NCBI GenBank assembly: GCA_964521085.1
Contig: CAZFPL010000027.1
Span: 1 to 36,713 of the forward strand
Origin: JAFGKK01 sp964521085
GTDB taxonomy: Bacteria; Chloroflexota; Anaerolineae; Anaerolineales; RBG-16-64-43
Direction: 5' to 3'
Length of the DNA stretch: 36,713 nucleotides
Position numbers and translations under genes: made by a program. Under the pieces are notes generated by a model that searched no databases, had not been told where the DNA came from, and saw only the letters and a list, made by a program, of their open reading frames with translations. Positions 1 through 11,639 of the stretch are shown piece after piece (the first letter of the stretch is position 1; the number at the start of each line of letters is the position of its first letter).

Positions 1-29
1 CGCCCGCATAGATCGCGGGCTACTCGACC
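1..29. repeat. Family A palindromic element, right end only
   Basis: This is the right end of an element cut by the window edge. It has an inner stem (CCCGC...GCGGG, 3-19) followed by the conserved terminal motif CTACTCGACC at 20-29. The same right end occurs at 129-138 and 2864-2873, so at the left edge two elements lie in tandem, about 13 bases apart. Confidence 0.75.
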
Positions 30-42
30 GTCTTTTCAGGAA

Positions 43-138
43 GGTGGTCGAGTAGTGGTTTTTGCGTATCGAGACCACCGTTCGATCTCGCGGTCTCGAT
101 ACGTCCCGCACAGCTGCGCTGTGCGGGACTACTCGACC
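43..138. repeat. Family A palindromic element, copy 1
   Basis: The order is: outer arm GGTGGTCGAGTAG (43-55); CGTATCGAGACC (65-76); a short centre; its complement GGTCTCGATACG (92-103); an inner hairpin with 12-base arms (104-128); and the closing arm CTACTCGACC (129-138). The left inner stem seen in other copies is degenerate here (TGGTTTTTG). The closing arm supplies the stop codon of the reductase gene: on the minus strand GGTCGAGTAG is read as Val-Glu-stop. The element can therefore fold at the mRNA 3' end and may act as a terminator or stabiliser (inference). Confidence 0.85.
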
Positions 139-1358
139 ATCTTATTTACGACAAATCCCTTCAAATCAAACGTACTGTCCAGCAACCGGTCCTGAACTTG
201 TGAAATATCCCTCCGAGATGTGATCAGCTGTTTGATCAGCTGGACGCTTGCGGTGTCGTTTAAAAGGATCGCGCCGACCAGCACGCCGTCGCGTAGGACA
301 ACCTTTTTATAGATCCCCGCCGTCTCGTCGAGAACTCTCCGGACGACCAGCGATCCATCCTCCACGGTCGCCTCGCCCAGGCTGGTCAGTTCCATTCCCA
401 TCAGCTTAAGCGTGGCCGAGGGCAGGGTGCCGTGATAGAGGATTTTCTCCCCCCCGGCCATATTTTGCGACGCGGCGCGGGCCTGTTCGATGGCGGGGGG
501 CACAAGCCCATACGTGCGCCCGTCGATTTCCGCAGCATCTCCCGCCGCAAAGATGTCTTCGGCGCTGGTTTGCATCGACGGATCGACGACGATCCCTTTT
601 TGCACCGCGAGTCCCGCATCCCGCGCCAGGTCCACGCGCGGCACAATGCCGGCCGAGAACAGAATTAATTCTCCTTCGACGGATCGGCCGTCCTCCAGGC
701 GGATCCCCGCCGCGGCGGATTCCCCCGCCACGGCTGTCGTGCGCGCCCCGGTGATGAACGTCAATCCCATGGATTCCAAACGCGCTTGAAGAACGCGCGC
801 CCCTTCACGGTCCAGCTGCCGCGGGAGAAGATGCGGCGCGATTTCGACCACGGTAACATTCAGGGGAAGCGCGGAAAGCGCACGGGCCGTCTCCAGCCCC
901 AGTAGACCGCCGCCGATGACAATAGCCCGGCGGCTGCGCGCCGATTGAGTTTTCAGCGCAGACGCGTCCTGGAGTGTGCGCAATACGAATACCCCCGGAA
1001 GGGTTGCTCCCGGGATGCCGGGGACGAAACAGCAGGAACCGGTGGCGAGCAGCAGCCGGTCGAAGGACAATGTCTCGCCCGTCGCGAGCGCAACCGTATG
1101 CTCTTTGGAGTTAATGCCTGTTGCTTTTTTATTTACTTGGAGGTCGATCTTTTGGGATGCGTACCACTCGGGCGGACGATAATAAAGCAAGGATTGCTCG
1201 AGTCCCCCCGCGAGGAATTCCCATAATCTGGGACGGTAATAATACGGGTACGGTTCATCCCCCAGGAGGGTGACGCCGGCCGAGGGATCCAGGCGGCGCA
1301 GGTTTTGCGCCGCCGTCGTCCCCGCGACGCCGTTCCCGACGATTACATACCGGATCAT
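129..1358 (-). CDS. NAD(P)H:rubredoxin oxidoreductase-like flavoprotein
   Basis: A pyridine-nucleotide-disulfide-oxidoreductase-type flavoprotein of 409 residues. It has an N-terminal FAD-binding GNGVAG motif (residues 8-13), the ATG motif near residue 105, a second NAD(P)-binding GGGLLG motif near 147-152, and the C-terminal FAD motif AAGDAAE. The last ~90 residues match the small C-terminal domain of NROR/nitrite-reductase-type reductases. It lies 16 bases downstream of a rubredoxin gene that itself overlaps a flavodiiron protein gene. The likely role is to pass electrons from NAD(P)H to rubredoxin and on to the flavodiiron protein in the cytoplasm, reducing O2 or NO. The start is ATG at 1358; no strong Shine-Dalgarno is visible, so translation may be coupled to rubredoxin. 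The stop codon lies inside a family A repeat, so the C-terminal residues KMVE are partly repeat-encoded. The exact acceptor (rubredoxin or another) is inferred from context. Confidence 0.85.
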   Translation of the reverse strand: MIRYVIVGNGVAGTTAAQNLRRLDPSAGVTLLGDEPYPYYYRPRLWEFLAGGLEQSLLYYRPPEWYASQKIDLQVNKKATGINSKEHTVALATGETLSFDRLLLATGSCCFVPGIPGATLPGVFVLRTLQDASALKTQSARSRRAIVIGGGLLGLETARALSALPLNVTVVEIAPHLLPRQLDREGARVLQARLESMGLTFITGARTTAVAGESAAAGIRLEDGRSVEGELILFSAGIVPRVDLARDAGLAVQKGIVVDPSMQTSAEDIFAAGDAAEIDGRTYGLVPPAIEQARAASQNMAGGEKILYHGTLPSATLKLMGMELTSLGEATVEDGSLVVRRVLDETAGIYKKVVLRDGVLVGAILLNDTASVQLIKQLITSRRDISQVQDRLLDSTFDLKGFVVNKMVE

Positions 1359-1374
1359 GGAAGAGGAATCCGGC

Positions 1375-1536
1375 TTACGTCAGTTTCTGGAACATGCTCT
1401 TATCGACCCCGCACTGCGGACACACCCACGTGTCCGGAATATCTTCAAAGGCCGTTCCCGGGGCAATTCCGTGATCGGGATCGCCTTTTTGCGGATCGTA
1501 TATGTAGCCGCATGCGGTGCATTCCCATTTATCCAT
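1375..1536 (-). CDS. Rubredoxin
   Basis: A 53-residue protein with the two rubredoxin knuckles CTACG (Cys6, Cys9) and CPQCG (Cys39, Cys42), which bind one iron by four cysteine thiolates. The conserved aromatic core (Trp4, Tyr11, Tyr13, Trp37) and the GDPDHGIAPGTAFEDIPD stretch are typical of the family. The start ATG overlaps the end of the upstream flavodiiron gene by 8 bases (shared ATGGATAA), implying translational coupling. It is the one-electron carrier between the downstream reductase and the upstream flavodiiron protein. Confidence 0.96.
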   Translation of the reverse strand: MDKWECTACGYIYDPQKGDPDHGIAPGTAFEDIPDTWVCPQCGVDKSMFQKLT

Positions 1537-2755
1537 CGGACTTCCCTTCGCTGCCGGAATTTTTTACTGCCTGGGCGAATTTTACCCCGAACGTTTCGCC
1601 TTCTTCCAGGGCTTTTTCGGTGGGATTACCGGGAAAAACGAGATTGTCTACGATCTCCCATTGCAGAGGCTCGACCATTTTCTTGAACATCGCCTGGCCT
1701 CCGCCGCTCCACCCGTAGCTTCCGAAGTAAGCGGCCTTCCGGTCGCTCACGTGTTTCGCGTTGATCACTTCCATCACGGCCGCCATCGCCGGGAACAATT
1801 GGCCTTCGTAGGTCGGCGCGCCGACCATTACGCCGCGGCCGGCCAGCAGCGCCGGCAGAATATAACTGACATGCGTGTGGGCGATATCGAATACCTTCAG
1901 GGGAACGCCGGCGCTTGCTATTCCCCGCGCCACAGCGTTCATCATGGTTTCCGTCGCGCCGTACATCGTCCCATAAAGCAGGGTTATCTGCGGTTTCGCC
2001 TTCCCGAGGGAGTATCCGGACCATTCCTTGTAGAGGTCGATGATCCGCTGCGGGTTCCCGCGCCAGATCAGCCCATGCGACGGGGCGACCACCTTTATCG
2101 GCAGCGCCGCGAGTTTCTCGATCGCGCGCAGGACCATGCGGCTGTACTTGACGACGATATTCGCGAAATACCGCTCCGCTTCCCGTTCGTAATAATCCAC
2201 CGATTCGTATTCATCATCAAAGACAGCCCCGTCGAGTGCGCCGAACCCTCCAAATCCGTCGCAGGAAAACAGGACCTGCCCGGGGGTGACCCAGGTCATC
2301 ATCGTCTCCGGCCAATGGACAAAGGGGGTTTCGAAGAATTTCAGTTCGTGGCTCCCCAGCGAGATCGTTTCCCCGTCGCGCACGACCCGGATTCGCTCGG
2401 TGATGCCGTAGAACGATTCCAGCAACGAGCGCGCTTTTTCCGTGCACACGAAGCCGGCCCGGGGCGCCAGCCGCGCGAACTCCTTTAGCACGCCGGTGTG
2501 ATCCGGTTCCATGTGGTTCAGGACGATGAAATCCAGCGCGGCGGCGTCCGTGAGGGAGCTGATCCGGCGCAGGAGGTCTTCCCCCTTCGTCGCTTTGGCC
2601 AGATCGATCAATGCCGTTTTTTCGTCTTTTATCAGATAGGCGTTATAGGAGACGCCGTCGCCGGAAATCGGCCACATCCCTTCGAAAAAATCCGTCGTCC
2701 GGTCGTTGACGCCGATCCAATGAATTCCGGGAGTGATTTCCACCGTTTCGGGCAT
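1529..2755 (-). CDS. fprA: Flavodiiron protein (O2/NO reductase)
   Basis: A 408-residue A-type flavoprotein. The N-terminal metallo-beta-lactamase-like domain has the full diiron ligand set: His81-x-Glu83-x-Asp85-His86, His147, Asp166 and His227. It is followed by a flavodoxin domain from about residue 256 with the FMN loop YGTMYGATE. The family reduces O2 to water and/or NO to N2O in the cytoplasm of anaerobes, fed by rubredoxin, whose gene overlaps it. The start was placed at ATG 2755: it is preceded by AGAAAGG at a 7-base spacing, and the upstream extension to 2821 is encoded by a palindromic repeat. The substrate preference (O2 or NO) cannot be read from the sequence. The gene follows rpoD with a family A element between, so it may depend on read-through or on a promoter I could not identify. 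Confidence 0.94.
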   Translation of the reverse strand: MPETVEITPGIHWIGVNDRTTDFFEGMWPISGDGVSYNAYLIKDEKTALIDLAKATKGEDLLRRISSLTDAAALDFIVLNHMEPDHTGVLKEFARLAPRAGFVCTEKARSLLESFYGITERIRVVRDGETISLGSHELKFFETPFVHWPETMMTWVTPGQVLFSCDGFGGFGALDGAVFDDEYESVDYYEREAERYFANIVVKYSRMVLRAIEKLAALPIKVVAPSHGLIWRGNPQRIIDLYKEWSGYSLGKAKPQITLLYGTMYGATETMMNAVARGIASAGVPLKVFDIAHTHVSYILPALLAGRGVMVGAPTYEGQLFPAMAAVMEVINAKHVSDRKAAYFGSYGWSGGGQAMFKKMVEPLQWEIVDNLVFPGNPTEKALEEGETFGVKFAQAVKNSGSEGKSDG

Positions 2756-2775
2756 GGCGTAACCTTTCTGAAGGA

Positions 2776-2873
2776 GGTGGTCGAGTAGGTCGCCGATTTT
2801 CGGCGACCGTATCGAGACCACCGTTCAACCTTGCGGTCTCGATACGCCCGCAAAAGACGCGGGCTACTCGACC
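2776..2873. repeat. Family A palindromic element, copy 2
   Basis: The best-formed copy. Outer arm 2776-2788, inner hairpin 1 at 2789-2807 (GTCGCCGA/TCGGCGAC type), CGTATCGAGACC at 2808-2819, complement GGTCTCGATACG at 2835-2846, inner hairpin 2 at 2847-2863 (CCCGC/GCGGG), closing arm 2864-2873. It starts 6 bases after the rpoD stop codon and ends about 20 bases before the fprA start, so it fills the whole intergenic region. Confidence 0.88.
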
Positions 2874-2879
2874 AACAAC

Positions 2880-4492
<1,613 letters not shown>

Positions 4493-4493
<1 letters not shown>

Positions 4494-6469
4494 CAAAAAC
4501 CCTCAGTCCCCGGTGATCGGGGGATAGGAACGTGCGCGGTCCCGCTGCGCAATCCTTCCGATAACGCCCGGTCGATCCCGCGGATCGAATCGCTGATCCG
4601 CTTGACGCGTTCCAAGGCTTTCCGCCGGGCTTCCCGAATTTCGGCTTCCTCCGCTTGTTCCGGAGGATTCTGTTCCACATCCATCAGATAAAACCGCAGG
4701 TCGCCCAATTGCCGCTCGAGAGTCCGCTGCCGCAACCGCAGCGCGGCCTCGAGCGCCTCCTCGAAGGAGGGGGCATCTTCCCCATGATACTTCAGGAAGG
4801 ATTCTTTTGCCGCCGCAAAGATCTCCCCCAGTCCCTCGTCGATCCGCGCAGCGATGAATTCTTCAGAATCCTCTTCCAGCAGCGAATGGCGGATCAATTC
4901 AATGAGCGCGGCCTGGGTCGGGCCGGTGAAATCCTCGGCCCCGATTCTATCCATTTTCATCTCGCCGAAGGAGCGGTCGATGCGGAAGAGCAGGTCCGGC
5001 GACCGGGCCAGCAAGCCGAGGTTGTAGGATTCGTGCAATTCCGGCCGTTCCGCTGCGGCGATGGAATCCCCGCTCTGTCCGGGGGCGCCCGCTTCGGCGC
5101 CTGCGCGTGGCCGCTGGATCCGGCTCCGCGGCCGGGCTGCCGCTGTTCCTGTGAGCGTGCGTTCGTCCACCCGCAATGTCCGCGCCACCTGCTGCCGGTA
5201 GGCGTCCCGTTCCACTTTATCGCCCACATCCTCGATCAGCGGGAGCATCCGCGCCGCGATCATCGCTTTCACTTTCGGATCGTTCAGGTTCTTGTCCCGG
5301 GTCAGGGTTTGCAGGACGTGCAGGACAACGGGAGGAGCATCGGCGATGAGTTTGCGCCACTCCTCCGGCGATTGCAAAACCACCTCGTCCGGATCCTTGC
5401 CCTCCGGAAGCGACGCCACGCGCAGATCCGCCTGCAGCCGGCTTTCGTATCGGACCAGGCCGCGCGCATCGAACACCACTTCGCCGGCGCGGTCGAGCGC
5501 CTCGCGCGCCAGTTCCAGCCCGCGCAGGGTGGCCGCGTTGCCGGCCGAATCCGGATCCAGGGCCAACACGATCCGCTTGGAATACCGCTTCAGCAGACGC
5601 AGCTGAGCTTCGGTCAGCGCGGTGCCCATCGGGGAGATCACATTTTCAAAACCAGCCTGATGGGCGGCCATCACGTCCATATAGCCTTCGACCAGCACCG
5701 CTTCGCTTGCGGCGCGGATGGCGCGCGAGGCTCGGTCGAGCCCGTAGAGAAGCCGGCCCTTGTCAAACAGCACCGTTTGAGGCGAGTTCACGAACTTGGG
5801 CTGGTCGTTCGGATCCACGATTCGCGCCCCGAATCCGCACAGTTTTCCGGTTGCATCGCGGATCGGGATCGTGATCCGGTTTCGGAAGCGGTCGCGCATG
5901 CCGCCGGAGTCGGCCGCCACCGCCAAGCCCGCATCCACGAGTTCCGCATCCGTATAGCCCTTGGAGCGGAAGTACGTGATGCCGCCCTCCCATCCGGCGG
6001 GGGCCAGTCCGACCCCGAACGATTCAAGCGTCGTATCCGATAGCGACCGGTGATGGAGATAATCCAGAACTTTCGCGCCCTCGGGCGAGTTCAACAGCGT
6101 GCTGCGGAAAAACGTCACCGCCAGCTCGAGCAGCGTCCGCAGCCGGGCGTGTTCCTCCTCCGCGCGGACATCTTCCTGCGTCCGCGGATGCAATTCCACG
6201 CCGGCGCGCGCCGCGAGAATCCGCAGCGCTTCGGGGAAATCGCACCCTTCTTTTTTCATGATAAAGCGGAAGATATCCCCGCCTTCGTTGCACGCGCCGA
6301 AGCAGCGCCAAGTCCCGCTTTCCGGGAAGATGGCGAAGGACGGAGTGTGCACGTTGGCGTGGAAGGGGCAGAAGCCGGTGTAGTTTTTCCCCGAACGGCG
6401 CAGCCGGACGGTTTCGCCGACCAGATCGACAATGTCCACCCGGGCCTTGATGTCTTCGACGGCGGTCAC
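4493..6469 (-). CDS. dnaG: DNA primase
   Basis: Synthesises RNA primers for replication. It has 658 residues in the normal domain order: N-terminal CHC2 zinc domain (Cys34, His37, Cys56, Cys60), the RNA-polymerase core domain, a TOPRIM domain (catalytic Glu in VEGYMD, acidic DPDSAG) at about 255-340, and a C-terminal DnaB-interacting region. Oddities: the last zinc pair is spaced C-x3-C instead of the usual C-x2-C, and the second TOPRIM motif is DPDSAG where many primases have DGDxAG. The start is GTG at 6469, preceded by GGGAGC and a TATAAT box at 6487-6492. It overlaps rpoD by one base, giving the classic dnaG-rpoD pair; rpsU is not present next to it. Confidence 0.96.
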
Positions 6470-6486
6470 GGTGCGCTCCCGGGCAG

Positions 6487-6492
6487 ATTATA
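6487..6492 (-). promoter_or_regulatory. -10 box of the dnaG-rpoD promoter
   Basis: A perfect TATAAT on the minus strand, 17 bases before the GTG start of dnaG. The predicted leader is about 10 bases long and contains GGGAGC as ribosome-binding site. No good -35 hexamer is seen at 16-18 bases upstream. Confidence 0.55.
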
Positions 6493-6514
6493 CCCTTCGC
6501 GGGCAAGGGTCCCA

Positions 6515-6624
6515 GGTGGTCGAGTAGCCCCGCACAGCCCTGCATTGCGGGGCGTATCGAGAACAGACAATCGAACGGTGGTCTCGAAATGGATGCCAAC
6601 AGATTGGCATCCCACTCGATCTCC
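6515..6624. repeat. Family A palindromic element, copy 3 (diverged)
   Basis: Outer arm GGTGGTCGAGTAG (6515-6527), inner hairpin 1 (6528-6552, CCCCGCA/TGCGGGG type), CGTATCGAGAAC (6553-6564), GGTCTCGAAA (6580-6589), inner hairpin 2 (6591-6612, GGATGCCAA/TTGGCATCC type), and a decayed closing arm (ACTCGATCTCC). The frame has point changes while both inner stems still pair. It lies between the lipoprotein 3' end and the dnaG promoter. Confidence 0.75.
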
Positions 6625-6635
6625 TTTAAATTAAT

Positions 6636-6685
6636 ACCGCCCGGCGAAAATTTCCTTTCAGGACGCCAGGCGGTTTGATTTTTTT
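6636..6685. terminator. Stem-loop terminator downstream of the lipoprotein gene
   Basis: 11-base arms (6636-6646 and 6664-6674, one G-T mismatch) around a 17-base loop. On the plus strand the stem is followed by an obvious T-tract (TTTGATTTTTTT). On the minus strand, where the upstream gene actually lies (stop at 6701), it is followed by the weaker ATTAATTT. It probably ends transcription from the lipoprotein gene and possibly works in both directions. Confidence 0.6.
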
Positions 6686-6700
6686 AATAAGGAAGGGGCG

Positions 6701-7405
6701 CTACAGGACGACGTTGATCTGCACGATCAGCGGTTCGTCGCCGTCCGGGCCGAAGCCGAACCGCTTTCCATCCGGATCCTGCAGATACCAGCGGCCGATG
6801 TGCGGGCCGGCGCTTTTCGGCGCGGTCAGCGTCACCGAGAGCCAGGTGTTCTTGTTCGGCGGCACGATTTCCGGGAAATCGACTGAATTCGGCCCGTTCA
6901 TGTGCTGGCCCGAAAAGTAGATCAACTTGTAGCGCCGGTCCCAGGTGCATATGCCGATGTTGCGGACATCCCAGGTCTTGGTGAATTGCGAGTTCGCCTT
7001 TACAGTCGACCCGTCCACGATGGGTCCGATGTCGCCGACGAAGAAGGCGGCGTTGCACTTGCCCACCAGGGTGCGGGTCTTGAGTGAATTCGGATCGGTG
7101 GTGGGCGTGGGTCCGGTGGGCGAGCCGACCGGTGTTATGCCGGCCGGAGTGGCCCCGCCCAAATCCACCGTCGGAATGACGGTCGGCGTATCGGTGGCCG
7201 CAGCGGTCGGCGTGGCGGTCGATGTCAGGCTGGGCGCCATTGTTTGCGATTGCTTAATCTGATCCGATATCTCCGTGAGGACGGCCGCCATCGTCTTGGC
7301 CGCCTCCGTTTCCGCCGATTCGGTCGGAACGGAGGGGGAAGCGCAGGCGGCAAACAGCGCCGAGAAAATCACGCACGTTCCCAGTATGGTTGTTTTTCGA
7401 ATCAT
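6701..7405 (-). CDS. Lipoprotein with NBR1-Ig-like domain
   Basis: A 234-residue secreted lipoprotein. It has a signal peptide with a hydrophobic core and a lipobox-like FAAC (lipidated Cys21), then a short helical stretch, then a Thr/Pro-rich linker (about 60-110). A C-terminal beta-sandwich (about 130-234) resembles the NBR1-type Ig-like domain, with the characteristic FTKTWDVRNIGICTW and PGxxxGxWxLxDPDGxxFG-like pattern. Such domains are frequent in Anaerolineae surface proteins; their ligand is not known. The ATG at 7405 was chosen because it begins the signal peptide and has GAGG about 10 bases upstream; the longer reading is not signal-like. It lies 61 bases downstream of clpC on the same strand and may share its transcript. 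Confidence 0.85.
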   Translation of the reverse strand: MIRKTTILGTCVIFSALFAACASPSVPTESAETEAAKTMAAVLTEISDQIKQSQTMAPSLTSTATPTAAATDTPTVIPTVDLGGATPAGITPVGSPTGPTPTTDPNSLKTRTLVGKCNAAFFVGDIGPIVDGSTVKANSQFTKTWDVRNIGICTWDRRYKLIYFSGQHMNGPNSVDFPEIVPPNKNTWLSVTLTAPKSAGPHIGRWYLQDPDGKRFGFGPDGDEPLIVQINVVL

Positions 7406-7466
7406 TGCGGATAACCTCGATGTATAGAAAACCGGATAGGGTAAATGGTACCGGGATGGCGTCCGA

Positions 7467-9974
<2,508 letters not shown>

Positions 9975-10022
9975 TACGACCTGCCTTTCCGTTGGAATGG
10001 GTGGGTCTTGATCGACGTTCTC

Positions 10023-10028
10023 ATTCTA
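10023..10028 (-). promoter_or_regulatory. Possible -10 box for clpC
   Basis: TAGAAT on the minus strand, 48 bases before the clpC GTG. The -35 region is not recognisable. The rest of the 149-base gap between clpC and the next gene shows nothing else I can name. Confidence 0.3.
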
Positions 10029-10123
10029 CCAAATTCCCCTCCGCGGAGAATGGTGAGGAAATGGCTGTTTTATTGGTTTTTCAGAAAATCCAACCGGAAT
10101 AATAAGGGTAAAAATGCGGATAT

Positions 10124-10552
10124 TTAGAATTTGTGTTCTTCCATATGTCCCAGAATTTCAATATGCAGCCGGTCGGAAATACGCTTCTCCCGGAACGCCC
10201 CCTCCGGAAGATCCGCGACCAAGCGGACCATATCCTGGCGCACTTTTTCAAAGATCCCGATTATTGCATCCTCATCCATCGCAGAAAATTTTTTAATGGC
10301 CTGCGCATTAAAGTCGTCGACGCTGTAATCCGGCGAATGGTAGGCGGGATCCCGCGGCATCCTCTCCAGCGCCTTGATTCCCTCCTCCCACCAGGCGATG
10401 AAGTGTGCCAGGATATCCGCGAAGCGGACGAATCCTTGCGCCTTCACAAAGCGCTTTTTTCCGTCATCGGAAAGTTGTTGGTAACGTTCCACATAAGTCC
10501 CCCAATTCAGTTCGAGCGCCTGCAGCAATTCTTTTCGGGTAACTTCGGGCAT
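10124..10552 (-). CDS. ClbS/DfsB (DUF1706)-family four-helix-bundle protein
   Basis: A 142-residue, mostly alpha-helical protein of the DinB-like/DUF1706 type: TRKELLQALELNW at the N-terminus, then FADILAHFIAWWEEGIKALE near the middle. The family includes ClbS, the colibactin self-protection hydrolase, but most members are uncharacterised, so only family membership is claimed. The start was placed at ATG 10552 in front of PEVTRKELL. The 12-residue upstream extension runs into a palindromic repeat and is rejected. A GGATG-like purine stretch precedes the start but the ribosome-binding site is weak. Confidence 0.75.
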   Translation of the reverse strand: MPEVTRKELLQALELNWGTYVERYQQLSDDGKKRFVKAQGFVRFADILAHFIAWWEEGIKALERMPRDPAYHSPDYSVDDFNAQAIKKFSAMDEDAIIGIFEKVRQDMVRLVADLPEGAFREKRISDRLHIEILGHMEEHKF

Positions 10553-10582
10553 GGCATCCTCCCGCGGTTGTTGGTTGGCTCT

Positions 10583-10678
10583 GTACACCGAATCACCGAA
10601 AAATTACTGATTACACAAATTTTTTTTAAAATTTTTTGGACTTCAGTGTCATCGGCTCCTATCGGTGGTTCGGTGTAC
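10583..10678. repeat. Family B palindromic element, copy 1
   Basis: 17-base arms (10583-10599 and 10662-10678) of the type GTACACCGAATCACCGA and its complement, 16 of 17 matching, around an A/T-rich core. It lies just upstream of the ClbS/DfsB-type gene and runs into the assembly gap. Related elements are at 27435-27521 and 30672-30767. Confidence 0.75.
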
Positions 10679-10850
10679 GCAGGAACCGCCCGTATNNNNN
10701 NNNNNNNNNNNNNNNNNNNNNNNNNNNNNNNNNNNNNNNNNNNNNNNNNNNNNNNNNNNNNNNNNNNNNNNNNNNNNNNNNNNNNNNNNNNNNNNCTTCA
10801 GTGTCATCGGCTCCTATCGGTGGTTCGGTGTACGCAGGAACCGCCCGTAT
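10641..10850. other. Artificial scaffold gap (100 N) with 55-base duplicated flanks
   Basis: Positions 10696-10795 are exactly 100 N. The 55 bases before it (10641-10695) and the 55 after it (10796-10850) are identical. The simplest reading is two contigs that overlap by 55 bases, joined by a default 100-N spacer instead of being merged. If so, the true sequence is 155 bases shorter here and no gene is missing. Confidence 0.85.
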
Positions 10851-10895
10851 TGTACCGCATGACCGCGCCGCGAAAACGCACCTACGGAATGCGGA

Positions 10896-10901
10896 TATAA
10901 T
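10896..10901 (+). promoter_or_regulatory. -10 box of nth, predicting a leaderless transcript
   Basis: TATAAT ends 6 bases before the ATG of nth (10908). With the usual 6-8 base distance from -10 box to start site, the transcript would begin at or next to the A of the start codon. No Shine-Dalgarno is present. The -35 hexamer is not recognisable. Confidence 0.55.
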
Positions 10902-10907
10902 TTTTCC

Positions 10908-11639
10908 ATGACATCCCTACGCGGGAAAGCCCAACGCGTTTTCCATATACTTCAAGAGGCCTACGGCGAACCCGCCTGGGAACGGAAATCTTCCCCGGTG
11001 GATGAATTGATATCCACGATCCTTTCGCAGAACACCAACGATGCCAACCGGGATAAAGCATACCGCGCCCTGCGGGAAAGATACCCCGCCTGGGAGGATG
11101 CGCTCGAGGGTCCGGTGGGGGATATCATCGCCGCCATACGTCCGGCGGGCCTGGGCCCGCAGAAGGGCCCGCGCATCCGGGCGGTTTTATCTACAATAAA
11201 TGGAACACGCGGCCGGATCGAATTAGACTTTCTGCGGGGGAGGCCTGCGGACGAGGTTCGGTCGTGGCTTAGGGCGCTTCCGGGAGTCGGTCCGAAAACA
11301 GCCGCGATTGTGATGCTTTTTTCGCTGGATCTGCCCGCGTTCCCGGTGGATACCCATGTGTATCGGGTAGCAGGCCGGCTGGGGTTGCGCCCGCTGCAGA
11401 TGACAGCGGAGGCTGCGCACGATCACCTGGCTGCCTTGTTTGATCCAAAGCAATATGCAACCGCTCATCTGAACCTGATCCGGCTGGGCCGCGAAATCTG
11501 CCAGGCGCGGAAGCCGGAGTGCCCGCGCTGCGTGCTGCGGAGGATCTGCCCCTACTTCCGCGCCTGCCCCCCCGATAAACGCACCCGGGGGCAGGCTCGC
11601 AAAACGGGGGCGCACCGCCGGCCTACGAGGAAACCATGA
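10908..11639 (+). CDS. nth: Endonuclease III (DNA glycosylase/AP lyase)
   Basis: A base-excision-repair enzyme of the HhH-GPD superfamily, 243 residues. The helix-hairpin-helix LPGVGPKTA carries the catalytic Lys130, and Asp148 lies in VDTHVYR. The C-terminal [4Fe-4S] site has the canonical C-x6-C-x2-C-x5-C spacing (Cys198, Cys205, Cys208, Cys214). After the cluster there is a ~25-residue basic tail (KRTRGQARKTGAHRRPTRKP) not typical of the family; it may bind DNA or simply be extra sequence. The stop codon overlaps the start of the histidine kinase gene (ATGA), an unusual partner for a repair gene. Confidence 0.94.
   Translation: MTSLRGKAQRVFHILQEAYGEPAWERKSSPVDELISTILSQNTNDANRDKAYRALRERYPAWEDALEGPVGDIIAAIRPAGLGPQKGPRIRAVLSTINGTRGRIELDFLRGRPADEVRSWLRALPGVGPKTAAIVMLFSLDLPAFPVDTHVYRVAGRLGLRPLQMTAEAAHDHLAALFDPKQYATAHLNLIRLGREICQARKPECPRCVLRRICPYFRACPPDKRTRGQARKTGAHRRPTRKP

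Noticed and set aside
1517..2488. Plus-strand frame of 323 codons over the flavodiiron gene
   Set aside because: Shadow of a certain minus-strand gene; no ribosome-binding site or known motif, Arg/His/Pro-rich composition typical of an opposite-strand frame.
2756..2821. N-terminal extension of the flavodiiron protein (MVSIRSPKIGDLLDHLLQKGYA)
   Set aside because: Encoded by the family A palindrome; a good ribosome-binding site and the conserved N-terminus support ATG 2755.
4655..6043. Plus-strand frame of 462 codons over dnaG
   Set aside because: Shadow of dnaG; no recognisable domain.
6636..6685. Riboswitch in front of dnaG
   Set aside because: The structure is a simple stem-loop with a T-tract on the plus strand; it fits a terminator and shows no conserved aptamer.
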